Shown here piece by piece: positions 52,466-60,962 of a DNA stretch of 64,000 nucleotides. This DNA comes from Halorubrum rubrum (GTDB taxonomy: Archaea > Halobacteriota > Halobacteria > Halobacteriales > Haloferacaceae). The notes under the pieces are model-generated. The model made no database searches, was not told the DNA's origin, and saw nothing but the letters and a program-made list of their open reading frames with translations. Within the stretch, counting starts at the first letter, position 1, and each line of letters begins with the position of its first letter. The position numbers and the translations under genes are program-made. The stretch lies in assembly GCF_024494685.1 (NCBI RefSeq), contig NZ_JANHDM010000011.1:62001-126000 (forward strand), in the 5' to 3' direction.

Positions 52466-54955
52466 CTATTCCGCCGCTTCGGCCGAGTCGATCGTCCGCG
52501 TCGGCTCCGACGAGTCCGGCGGCTCCGGCGGCTCCGCCGGCTCGACGTTCCCGAGCCGGAGCGCGTTGCCGGTGACGCCGAGGCTCATCCCCATGTCACC
52601 GACGATCACCGCCGTCGCGACGGAGACGTACCCGAACGGCGCGCCAGCGGCGAGCAGCGCCTTCACGGCGAGGGACGCGCCGATGTTCGTCCGGATCGTT
52701 CGTCCGGCGCGCGCCGAGAGGTCGATAACGTACGGGAGGCGGGTCAGGTCGTCGGCCATGAGCGCCACGTCCGCGGTCTCGAGGGCCGTGTCGGTGCCGG
52801 CCGCACCCATCGCGATCCCGACGTCGGCGGCCGCCAAGGCGGGAGCGTCGTTGATCCCGTCGCCGACCATCGCGACCCCGCCGTCGCTCGCGTCGCCGAT
52901 CTCGCGGACGGCGGCGACCTTCTCCTTCGGGAGCAGCTCGGCGCGCACCTCGTCGACGCCGACCGTCTCACCGATCGCGCGGGCGGTCCGCTCGTTGTCG
53001 CCGGTGAGCATCACGACGCGGTCGATACCGAGGTCGTGGAGCCGGTCGACGGCCCACGCCGCCTCGGGCCGGACCGCGTCGGCGACCGCGATCACGCCCT
53101 CCAGCCGGTCCTCGGTGCCGACGAGCACGACCGTCTTGCCCGCGGCCTGGAGCCGCGGGATCGTCTCGCCGGCCAGGTCGAGGTACTCGCCGTGTTCGCA
53201 GGGCTCCGGCTCGTGGAGTCGGGTGGTCTCCTCGGACGCTCCGGCGTCGTCGACCTCGCCGGTCCCGTCCACCCGTTCGAGGGCCCCGCCGTCGGCGCGG
53301 ACGTGGGCGTGACCCAGATCGAAGCCGAGGTCCTCGAACAGCGACGGCTTGCCGGCGTAGTGGGTCTCGCCGTCGATCTCGGCCCGGACGCCTTCGCCGG
53401 CGAGCGCCTCGAAGCCGGTCACGTCGCGGCCGGGATCGGCGCGGTCGGCGTCGGCGGCGTCGCGGTCGTCGTCGCTTTCGCCGGCGTCCTCGCCGGCACC
53501 CTCGCCGTACGTCACGATCGCCTCCGCGACGGGGTGTTCGCTCCGGCGCTCCAGCGCGGTCGCACACGCGAGGAGGTCGTCGGCGTCGGTTCCACCGAGC
53601 GGGACCACGTCGGTGACCGCGAGGTCGCCGGTCGTGAGCGTCCCCGTCTTGTCGACGGCGACGGCGTCGACGTCGCCCGCGGCCTCCAGGTGTTCGCCCC
53701 CCTTGATCAGGACGCCGTTTCGCGCGGCGGCGGTCACGCCGGAGACGACGCTGACGGGCGTCGAGATGACGAACGCGCACGGGCACGCGATCACGAGCAG
53801 GGTGAGTCCGCGGACGAACCACGTCTCCGCCGGGCCGCCGACGACGACGGTACCGAGGACGACGGTCGCGACCGCGGCGGTCACGACGATCGGCGTGTAG
53901 ACGCCCGCGAACCGGTCGACGAACCGTTCGGCGCGGGTCTCCTCGGCGTTGGCCGCCTCGACGAGCTCGACCACCTTCGCGATGGTGGACTCCTCGGCGG
54001 GGGCGGTCGCCTCGACCTCGAGGTAGCCCGCCTCGTTGATCGAGCCGGCGTACACCTCGTCGCCCGGCTCCTTCTCGGCGGGGACCGACTCGCCGGTGAT
54101 CGGGGACTCGTCGACCGTACCGGCGCCCTCGCGGACGATCCCGTCGAGGGGGACGCGATCGCCCGGCCGGACGGCGAGCCGCTCGCCGACCGCGACCGCC
54201 GCGGCCGGCACGGTCTCCTCCTGGCCGTCGCGGATCACGACCGCCTCGTCGGGCGAGAGCTCCATCAGTTCGCGCAGCGAGGTGCGCGCGCGGTCGATCG
54301 AGAACCGCTCCAGGAGCTCCGCGGTCGAGAACAGCACCGCGAGCGTCGCCGCCTCGAACGGGAGGTCGATGAGCAGGGCGGCGACCACCCCGATCGACAT
54401 CAGGAGGTCGATGTCGAGGCTCAGCCCCCGCAGCGAGTAGTACCCGTTCCGGAGGATCGGCGGGGCCGCGGCCGCGATCGCCAGCAGGTACGCGAGCGAC
54501 GCGCCCGAGACCTCCCACGGGCCGACGACGCCGACGCCACCGCCGACGGTGGCGAAGACGGGGTTCGCTCCGGGGAGGAGCCACTCGAGGACGAGCCCGA
54601 CCACGAGGAACGCGCCGCCGGCCGCGGTCGCTATCGCGCGCGGACTCCGCCACAGGTCGTCGGCCACCGTGTCGGCGTCCGCGTCGGCGACGGCGTAGCC
54701 CGCGCCCTCGATCGCCGCGACGATCCCGTCGGCGTCGAGGACCGCCGGGTCGTGGGTGACGACGACGACCCCGGACGTCGGTCGCGTGTCGACGGCGAGG
54801 ACGCCCGCGCGGTCGAGGGCTCCCTCGACCTTGCCCGCACAGGACGCACAGTCCATGTCGGGGACCGTGAGCCGGAGTTCGGAACCGTGAGTTTCGGGAC
54901 CGGCACCGCCGGGCTCGTCGTCCTCGGAGCCGTTCGTCCCGTTTCGTTCGCTCAT
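52466..54955 (-). CDS. Zn/Cd/Pb-type heavy-metal P-type ATPase
   Basis: An 829-aa P1B ATPase. The N-terminal HMA domain has M34-D-C-A-S-C39 as metal site. TGES is in SPITGESVP, the CPC motif is VIACPCAFV, phosphorylation is at DKTGTLT, the HP motif is in RRSEHPVAEA and the hinge is VGDGINDAPAL. In the last helices, GDMGMSLGVTGNALRL has the Asp-Met-Gly typical of Zn/Cd/Pb exporters (ZntA type, P1B-2) rather than copper pumps. A His/Cys-bearing loop, LHEPEPCEHGEYLD, occurs in the N domain. It is divergent from the DUF5518 gene. Confidence 0.93.
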   Translation of the reverse strand: MSERNGTNGSEDDEPGGAGPETHGSELRLTVPDMDCASCAGKVEGALDRAGVLAVDTRPTSGVVVVTHDPAVLDADGIVAAIEGAGYAVADADADTVADDLWRSPRAIATAAGGAFLVVGLVLEWLLPGANPVFATVGGGVGVVGPWEVSGASLAYLLAIAAAAPPILRNGYYSLRGLSLDIDLLMSIGVVAALLIDLPFEAATLAVLFSTAELLERFSIDRARTSLRELMELSPDEAVVIRDGQEETVPAAAVAVGERLAVRPGDRVPLDGIVREGAGTVDESPITGESVPAEKEPGDEVYAGSINEAGYLEVEATAPAEESTIAKVVELVEAANAEETRAERFVDRFAGVYTPIVVTAAVATVVLGTVVVGGPAETWFVRGLTLLVIACPCAFVISTPVSVVSGVTAAARNGVLIKGGEHLEAAGDVDAVAVDKTGTLTTGDLAVTDVVPLGGTDADDLLACATALERRSEHPVAEAIVTYGEGAGEDAGESDDDRDAADADRADPGRDVTGFEALAGEGVRAEIDGETHYAGKPSLFEDLGFDLGHAHVRADGGALERVDGTGEVDDAGASEETTRLHEPEPCEHGEYLDLAGETIPRLQAAGKTVVLVGTEDRLEGVIAVADAVRPEAAWAVDRLHDLGIDRVVMLTGDNERTARAIGETVGVDEVRAELLPKEKVAAVREIGDASDGGVAMVGDGINDAPALAAADVGIAMGAAGTDTALETADVALMADDLTRLPYVIDLSARAGRTIRTNIGASLAVKALLAAGAPFGYVSVATAVIVGDMGMSLGVTGNALRLGNVEPAEPPEPPDSSEPTRTIDSAEAAE

Positions 54956-55104
54956 TGGCGATCCCTAACCGATCCACGGTTATTAATCCATCTGCCAGGA
55001 TCCGTCGTATATTTATATGCGGTTCGTATCCTTGGGGGATATTTTAATAACACAGTCGGGGGAACGACGGCGAGTATTTACCGACGGGGCGGTTACCGGC
55101 GGGT
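54956..55104. promoter_or_regulatory. Divergent promoter region between the P-type ATPase and DUF5518 genes
   Basis: A 149-bp AT-rich gap containing TTATTAATCC (54981-54990), TATATTTATATGC (55009-55021) and GATATTTTAATAAC (55038-55051). It carries promoters for both genes. A metal-responsive operator may lie here, but no clear palindrome was found. Confidence 0.5.
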
Positions 55105-55467
55105 ATGACCGACTGGCGCGCCGTCGGCTACGGGTTCGTCGTCACGGTGATAGCCGGGTTGCTGGCGACGTTCGCGCCCGTGGTCGGCCACGTGGGTGCC
55201 GGGTTGATCGGCGGGTTCGTCGCGGGCTACGTCGCCGGCGGCGGATTGCTCTCCGGCACGTGGCACGGCCTGCTCGCCGGCTCCGTGAGCGGGGTCGTCG
55301 TCACGCTGCTGCTCGCCGCGTTCGGGGGCCTCGTCGGGCTCGCGGGCGGCCCGCTCGGCGGCTTGCTGGGCGGCGCCGGCGTCCTCGTCGTCGGGCTCCT
55401 CCTCACGTTCCTGTTCGCGGTCGACTCCGCGCTCGCGGGGGCGATCGGCGGCGTGCTCGGGGAGTAA
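55105..55467 (+). CDS. DUF5518 family membrane protein
   Basis: A 120-aa membrane protein with four Gly/Ala/Leu-rich helices (about 8-28, 30-50, 58-88 and 92-115) and Gly-rich GGFVAGYVAGGGLLSGTWHGLLAG, characteristic of the haloarchaeal DUF5518 family. No function is known. It stands alone. Confidence 0.8.
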   Translation: MTDWRAVGYGFVVTVIAGLLATFAPVVGHVGAGLIGGFVAGYVAGGGLLSGTWHGLLAGSVSGVVVTLLLAAFGGLVGLAGGPLGGLLGGAGVLVVGLLLTFLFAVDSALAGAIGGVLGE

Positions 55468-55507
55468 GGTTCGGAACGGTGCTTCGTCGGATCTTTCGAA
55501 ATTGATT

Positions 55508-55725
55508 CATGCGGTGGCGCGCCGGTGAGCGGGTGCGACAGCACCCGCGAACCGACCGCGAGGGACGTCGCGAACGCAGTGAGCGACGAGGTTGGGGAGG
55601 CGTGAGGTGCGGTCGCGGGGCGGGGTGGGATTCAACGGGGCAGTCGCCGGCGGCTCCGCCGCCGGCTTCCAGAGGCGCGTATCGCCTCGCGGCTGGGGCT
55701 TTGGGGACGTTCTCCGCAGTCGCTT
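55508..55725 (-). repeat. Structured intergenic element, copy 4
   Basis: Minus sense. Outer pair CAAAG with CGTTG (55699-55703 and 55633-55637 in plus coordinates; one mismatch) encloses the base of stem 1 (55641-55646 with 55690-55695, five of six paired) and two inner hairpins, one GCCGGCGGC-type. Stem 2 is CGTCGC (55566-55571)/GCGACG (55583-55588). Stem 3 is an 8-bp perfect hairpin (55529-55536/55541-55548). It lies between convergent genes. Confidence 0.83.
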
Positions 55726-55825
55726 GTTTCACCCCATACAGTCGATCGGCTGGATTTTTGGAAACGCCTTCCGTAACCACGCCTCTCGTTTCGTCCCGTC
55801 GGGCGACATCGAATACTCCGCCACC

Positions 55826-56329
55826 TCACTCGCGGTCGAGGTACTCCTGCTGGACTGCGACGACCTCGCTCGAGTCCTCGCAGTCGGCGTACCGCCGCAG
55901 GGGTTCCTCGTTGAGTTCGAGGAACGTCTCGCCCCAGGTGAACTTGGCCATGACCCGCTCGGCGTGGTCCGGCTCGCCGAGTATCGAGAGCGCGGCCGCG
56001 AACGCCTCCACGGTCGTGAGCCGCATCGGGCGGCCGAAGTTCACGGGGTTTCCGGCGACGAGGTACGGCAGCGCGCGGTGCTCGCCCGCGATCGTGAACC
56101 GCTTCTCGCCGGCGGACTCCCACGAGCAGTCGAGCGCGACGAGCGCGTTCTCGCGGGCCACCTCCGTATCCGCCGGCGAGAGCGCCCGCTCGGCGTGCGG
56201 ATTGAGGACGACCCCGTACGGGGTGGCCCGGTCCGAGCGGTGGAGTTCCGCGAGGTCGAACCGCGCGAGCTTCCGGGCCGTACACTTCTCGGGGTCGTCG
56301 TCGCCCTCGTACCGGACGTGGAGGTCCAC
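55826..56329 (-). CDS. Tsr3-type rRNA aminocarboxypropyltransferase (DUF367)
   Basis: A 167-aa enzyme of the DUF367/Tsr3 family, which transfers an aminocarboxypropyl group from SAM to a pseudouridine-derived base in small-subunit rRNA. Family blocks visible are [13 protein letters not shown] (about 15-27), [40 protein letters not shown] and the C-terminal [11 protein letters not shown]. It is usually needed for late 16S rRNA maturation in archaea. It is flanked on both sides by copies of the structured element. Confidence 0.88.
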   Translation of the reverse strand: MDLHVRYEGDDDPEKCTARKLARFDLAELHRSDRATPYGVVLNPHAERALSPADTEVARENALVALDCSWESAGEKRFTIAGEHRALPYLVAGNPVNFGRPMRLTTVEAFAAALSILGEPDHAERVMAKFTWGETFLELNEEPLRRYADCEDSSEVVAVQQEYLDRE

Positions 56330-56451
56330 AAGTACGAGATCGGCGGAGTCGTTTATAAGGTGTGCGGAGCGGTCGAGCGCGGATACGTATACGTCGTTAC
56401 GGAGAGCGTGTTCGGATCGATCGTCGCTTCGGTCTGTTACTTTTACTAAGT

Positions 56452-56790
56452 CGTTGCTGGCGCGGAGAACACGTCCAAAGCCCCAGCCGGGAGGCGCACG
56501 CTCGCTGCGCGCTTCGGTCGTTCGCTTCGCTCACTCCCTCCAGTGCTTACGTCGTCATCAGAACGCAAAACGTTCTGATTGGCTCACGAGAGCTTTGCTC
56601 TCGTGAACGCCTGCGCCCGCCTCCCGGCTGCCCCTTTGAGTCCCACCCCTCCCGACCGCACCGCCCCACATCCGCACCTCACGCCTCCCCAGCCTCGTCG
56701 ACTGCCCTCCGCGTCGCTCCGGCCAGTCGACTCCCTCGTGCGGGCGGCTCGCACCGCTTCGCGGTGCTCGCCGGCGCACGCCACCGCGTC
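56452..56790 (+). repeat. Structured intergenic element, copy 5
   Basis: Forward sense. Outer pair CAAAG (56476-56480)/CTTTG (56634-56638), CCC/CCC loop, then a perfect 13-bp stem CAGCCGGGAGGCG (56484-56496)/CGCCTCCCGGCTG (56618-56630). Its loop holds two more perfect hairpins (near 56556-56578 and 56583-56605). Stem 2 is GTCGACTG (56697-56704)/CAGTCGAC (56724-56731). Stem 3 is GCACCGC (56751-56757)/GCGGTGC (56761-56767). It lies between divergent genes. Confidence 0.87.
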
Positions 56791-56889
56791 CGTTCGTCTG
56801 TTCTCGTGTCGACGGATCCGGTTCGTCGGGTACCGTCAAGCCGGCCCGGTACCGGCGGGGTTTTTCCTCGCCGACGCGCAGGGTCGTGT

Positions 56890-57645
56890 ATGGAGCTGTT
56901 CGCCGTCCCGGACCTCCCGGAGATCCGGGAGGGAGACGACCTCGCGGCCATGATCGACGAGCGCGTCGACCTCCGCGAGGACGACGTCGTCGTCGTCGCC
57001 AGCACCATCGTCTCCAAGGCCGAGGGCCGAACCTACGACCTCGCGGCGTTCCAGCCGAGCCCGCGCGCCAACGAGATCGCCGACCGGCTCTCGGATATCG
57101 CCGGCGAGGAGAAGGACCCCCGGTTCGCGCAGGCGGTCCTCGAGGAGTCCACCGAACTGATCATGGAGGCTCCCTTCCTGCTCACGGCGACCCGCTTCGG
57201 CCACGTCGGCGTCAACGCGGGCATCGACCGGTCGAACGTCCCCGGCGGCGACCTGCTGTTGCTCCCGGAGCGCCCCTCCGAGAGCGCGGCGCGGATCCGC
57301 GAGGGCGTCGCGGCCGACCACGTGATCGTCAGCGACACCTGCGGCCGGCCGTTCCGCCACGGCCAGCGCGGCGTCGCGATCGGCTGGGCTGGGCTGCCGG
57401 CGAGCCGCGACTGGCGCGGCGAGCGCGACCGCGACGGCCGCGAGCTGGGCGTCACCGTCCAGAACGTGATCGACGAGCTCGCGTCGGCGGCGAACCTCGT
57501 CGCCGGCGAGGGCGCGGGCGGAACCCCGGTCGTCGTCGTCCGCGACTGGGCGTTCGGCGATCACGACGGCTCGGACGAGCACTTCCGCGAGGTCGAGGGC
57601 GACTTCGTCCGGCAGGCACTGCGCGACTGGAACTACGAGGCGTAG
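56890..57645 (+). CDS. cofE: Coenzyme F420-0:L-glutamate ligase
   Basis: A 251-aa enzyme that adds glutamates to coenzyme F420-0. Family blocks include VVVASTIVSKAEGRTYDLA (about 37-55), HVGVNAGIDRSNVPGGDLLLLPERP and VSDTCGRPFRHGQRGVAIGWAG. The C-terminal ASAANLVAGEGAGGTPVVVVRDW segment is typical. It is immediately followed by mer, an F420-using enzyme, so the pair forms a small F420 operon. Confidence 0.94.
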   Translation: MELFAVPDLPEIREGDDLAAMIDERVDLREDDVVVVASTIVSKAEGRTYDLAAFQPSPRANEIADRLSDIAGEEKDPRFAQAVLEESTELIMEAPFLLTATRFGHVGVNAGIDRSNVPGGDLLLLPERPSESAARIREGVAADHVIVSDTCGRPFRHGQRGVAIGWAGLPASRDWRGERDRDGRELGVTVQNVIDELASAANLVAGEGAGGTPVVVVRDWAFGDHDGSDEHFREVEGDFVRQALRDWNYEA

Positions 57646-57661
57646 CCACACGACACCACCA

Positions 57662-58645
57662 ATGCTCGGCATCGAACTCACCCCCGAACACGACCCGAAC
57701 CGCATCGTCGACCTCGGCGTCCGCGCCGAGGCCGCCGGCTACGACGCCGTCTACTCGACGTGTCACTACAACAACCGCGACCCGTGGGCGGTGCTCTCAC
57801 GGCTCGCGACCGCCACGGAGTCGGTCCGGCTCGGCCCCGGCGTCGCCAACCCCTACGAGACCCACCCCGTCACCCTCGCCTCGCAGGTCGCCACCCTCGA
57901 CGAACTGTCTGGGGGGCGCGCGGTCTTCGGGATCGGCCCCGGCGACCCCTCGACGCTGCGGAACCTCGGACTCGAAGACGAGCGCGGGCTCCGCCCCGTG
58001 TTGGAGGCGTTCAAGACGGCTCAGAAGCTGTGGGCCGGCGAGCGCGTCGACCACGAGGGGACCTTCGAGGCGAGCGAGGCGGGGCTCAACTACGAGCCGC
58101 CACAGGGTGCCGACGTTCCGGTTCACGTCGGCGGCGAGGGCCCACACATGTGTCGGATGGCGGCGAAGCACGCCGACGGGCTGCTGTACAACGGCTCGCA
58201 CCCGAAGGACCTCGCGTGGGCCCGCGAGCAGGTCGACGACGGACTCTCCGACCGTCCCGATCACCGCGGGGCGTTCGACCTGATCGCCTACGCCGCGGTG
58301 TCGATCGCCGAGGACGACGAGGCGGCCCGCGAGGCGGCCCGTCCTCCGGTCGCGTTCATCGCCGGCGGCGCGCCTCCGCCGGTGTTGAACCGCCACGGGA
58401 TCGACGTCGACGCCGCCGCGGCCATCGGCGAGCGCGTCTCCGCCGGCGACTTCTCGGCCGCGTTCGACCGGGTGACTCCCGAGATGATCGACGCGTTCTG
58501 TATGGCGGGAACGCCCGAAACCGTCCGCGAGCGCGCGAGCGCTCTCGCCGAGCACGCCGACGGACTGGTCGTCGGATCGCCGCTCGGCCCGGACCTGGAG
58601 GCCGGCGTCGACCTCGCCGCGGACGCCGTCGACGGCCTGTTTTGA
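57662..58645 (+). CDS. mer: F420-dependent methylenetetrahydromethanopterin reductase
   Basis: A 327-aa luciferase-like flavin-fold enzyme. It has TCHYNNRDPWAVLSRLATAT (about 38-57), GPGVANPYETHPVTLASQVATLDELSGGRAVFGIGPGD and PVHVGGEGPHMCRMAAKHADGLLYNGSHP. These are Mer signatures. In non-methanogenic haloarchaea it is thought to serve folate-like C1 metabolism. It starts 16 bp after cofE and is probably co-transcribed. Confidence 0.9.
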   Translation: MLGIELTPEHDPNRIVDLGVRAEAAGYDAVYSTCHYNNRDPWAVLSRLATATESVRLGPGVANPYETHPVTLASQVATLDELSGGRAVFGIGPGDPSTLRNLGLEDERGLRPVLEAFKTAQKLWAGERVDHEGTFEASEAGLNYEPPQGADVPVHVGGEGPHMCRMAAKHADGLLYNGSHPKDLAWAREQVDDGLSDRPDHRGAFDLIAYAAVSIAEDDEAAREAARPPVAFIAGGAPPPVLNRHGIDVDAAAAIGERVSAGDFSAAFDRVTPEMIDAFCMAGTPETVRERASALAEHADGLVVGSPLGPDLEAGVDLAADAVDGLF

Positions 58646-58735
58646 TCCCGCCGAATTCTCGCGACTCGAAAATCGAGAATCGCGTCTGATAACCTCGGGG
58701 TGAGGTTCATTACTCGGTTCCGTCGAACGTCGCGT

Positions 58736-60532
58736 ATGTCGACCGCACGACAGCGACACGCCGGGGCCCGCGGGCGGTACGAGTCGCTCCTCTGGGGAAC
58801 GATGGACCGGCTGGGTATCTCGAAGTCGATGGAGCGGAAGATCGTCGCCGCCGTCGGGATCCAGTTTCTCGTCACCGTCGCGATCTTCCTCACGCCGTTT
58901 CTGTTCGCCGGCCGGCTCTCGTACGTCGTCTCGGGGGTCCTGTTTCTCGGCGCGATCGTGGCGATCTACAACACCCTCCTCATCGTGCGGCGCGATTTCG
59001 TCGTCCCGGTTCGGAAGTTGGAGGCCGGCGCGGACGCGATCGCGGCGGGGAACGTCGGAGGGGACTCGACAGGGATGGAGACCGGCAGGACTGGGGAGAC
59101 CGCCGGCACCGCACTCGCGGGCAGCGACCAGCCCGACGAGATCGGCAGCCTCGTGAACTCCTTCACCGAGGTACAGCGCTACCTCGGGACCGTGTCGTCG
59201 CAGGCCGAGGCGCTCGCCGCACAGACCTTCGACGATCCCGCGCTCGACGAGGACGTTCCCGGCTCCTTCGGCGAGTCGCTCTCGGAGATGGCCGCGAACC
59301 TCGAGGCGTACACGACGGAGCTCGAGTCGCTCGTCGACGCCTTCGGGGACGCCGCGGAGCGCGCACAGGACGGGGACCTCACGGCGACGATCGACGCCGA
59401 CTCGCTGGCGACCGACCGGGACCGGTACGCCGAGATCGTCGGGAACTACAACCGGCTCGTCGCCACGCTCGGCGGGACCGTCGGCGACGTCCAGTCGTTC
59501 ACCGACGACGTCGCGGCCGCGAGCGACGACGTTCGGGCGAGCATGGACGAGGTCGACGACGCGAGCGAGGAGGTCGCCCGCTCGGTCCAGGAGATCTCGG
59601 ACGGTGCGGCCGCACAGACCGACCAGTTGGAGGCGGTCTCCGGCGAGATGAGCACGCTGTCGGCGACCGTCGAGGAGATCGCGGCGTCGGCGGACGACGC
59701 CGCCGAAACCGCCCGTAGCGCGGCCGACCGCGGGCGGACCGGCCGCGAGGAGGCCGTGGAGGCGATCGCGGAACTGGAGACGCTCGAGGCGCGGATCGCG
59801 GAGGTGTCCGCCGCGGTGGCGGACCTCGTCGACCGGATCGGCGAGATCGACGAGATCGCCTCCGTGATAGACGGGATCGCGGAGGAGACGAACCTGCTCG
59901 CGCTCAACGCCTCGATCGAGGCCGCACGGGCGAACGGCTCCGGGAACGGGTTCGCGGTCGTCGCCGACGAGGTGAAGTCGCTCGCGGAGGAGACCCGCGA
60001 GGAGGCGGCCGAGATCTCGGGGCGGATCGAGGAGGTCCAGGCGGCCTCCTCGGAGACCGCCGACGACGTGGAGGCGATGGAGTCGCAGGTGGCGGAAAGC
60101 GTCGACACGATCGAGTCCACCCTCCGAGAGTTCGAGGAGGTCGTCGAGGGCGTGACGACGGTCGACGAGACGGTCCAGGAGATAAGCGACGCGACCGACG
60201 ACCAGGCTCGGACGACACAGGAGGTCGTGGACATGGTCGACGACATCGCGGCGGTCAGCGGACAGACCGCGACGGAGGCGGAAACCGTCGCGGCGGCGGC
60301 CGAGGAACAGACCGCGACGGTCTCGGAGGTGACCCGACACGTCCACGCCCTCGCCGATCGATCCGCCGAACTGCTGTCGACGCTCGACGAGTTCACGGTT
60401 CCGGCGGGGACGACGGGGCGGGCGGGGGTGACGGAGCAGGCGGACGTGGAGGCGACGGAACCGGAGGCGACGACCGCGGCGGCGGAGACGACGAAGAAAG
60501 GAAAGCTACAGTCGACCCCGAGCGACGACTGA
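58736..60532 (+). CDS. Methyl-accepting chemotaxis transducer without an external sensor domain
   Basis: A 598-aa transducer. Two membrane helices (about 38-60 and 64-85) are joined by a very short loop (FAGRLS). A HAMP-like region (about 85-150) leads to long coiled-coil signalling helices. The signalling tip is [48 protein letters not shown] (about 370-420). Possible methylation pairs of Glu/Gln lie on both sides. The short loop recalls sensory-rhodopsin transducers, but no opsin gene is visible. The C-terminus ends with a Thr/Ala/Glu tail and [12 protein letters not shown]. Confidence 0.9.
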   Translation: MSTARQRHAGARGRYESLLWGTMDRLGISKSMERKIVAAVGIQFLVTVAIFLTPFLFAGRLSYVVSGVLFLGAIVAIYNTLLIVRRDFVVPVRKLEAGADAIAAGNVGGDSTGMETGRTGETAGTALAGSDQPDEIGSLVNSFTEVQRYLGTVSSQAEALAAQTFDDPALDEDVPGSFGESLSEMAANLEAYTTELESLVDAFGDAAERAQDGDLTATIDADSLATDRDRYAEIVGNYNRLVATLGGTVGDVQSFTDDVAAASDDVRASMDEVDDASEEVARSVQEISDGAAAQTDQLEAVSGEMSTLSATVEEIAASADDAAETARSAADRGRTGREEAVEAIAELETLEARIAEVSAAVADLVDRIGEIDEIASVIDGIAEETNLLALNASIEAARANGSGNGFAVVADEVKSLAEETREEAAEISGRIEEVQAASSETADDVEAMESQVAESVDTIESTLREFEEVVEGVTTVDETVQEISDATDDQARTTQEVVDMVDDIAAVSGQTATEAETVAAAAEEQTATVSEVTRHVHALADRSAELLSTLDEFTVPAGTTGRAGVTEQADVEATEPEATTAAAETTKKGKLQSTPSDD

Positions 60533-60613
60533 TCGGCGCGCGTCCGTCGAAACGGACCGGGAATCGACGCCCGCGGGTCGCCCGATATCGGCGGCTCGGG
60601 CGCTTCCAGACGT

Positions 60614-60853
60614 CTATTCGCTCGGACCGCGACCGCCGAGCGAGGGGAGTTTCACGCCGATCTCGCCGAGGAGCGCGCCGACCGCCGCGTAGCCGAGCAC
60701 GGCCACGGAGGCGACGATCAACGCCTGTCCGACGACGACCAGAAGCGCCGAGAGCGGGTCGCCAGCGCCGAGGATCAGGTCGTTCGCGAAGATGTCGACG
60801 AAGCGGCCGACGTCGCCGACCAGCCGGGAGACGAAGTCGATGAGCGCCATCAT
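60614..60853 (-). CDS. Small two-helix membrane protein
   Basis: A 79-aa protein (MMALIDFVSRLVGDVGRFVD...) with an amphipathic start, one membrane helix at about 35-60 (ALLVVVGQALIVASVAVLGYAAVGALL) and a short polar tail. Start at 60853 or 60850 cannot be separated. No family or function is recognised. Confidence 0.55.
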   Translation of the reverse strand: MMALIDFVSRLVGDVGRFVDIFANDLILGAGDPLSALLVVVGQALIVASVAVLGYAAVGALLGEIGVKLPSLGGRGPSE

Positions 60854-60962
60854 GTATCGACGTTGGTCGGGGGGGTACTTGGGGTTTTAGTTCGCGAGGC
60901 GGCGGCCGGTCCGACTCCCCGAACCGAACGCCTTACACCCGGCCGACCCTGACGGGTTCGAC

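Noticed and set aside
57797-60346. 849-codon open frame on the minus strand
   Set aside because: Antisense to mer and the chemotaxis transducer. Composition is typical of GC-rich shadow frames and no domain is seen.
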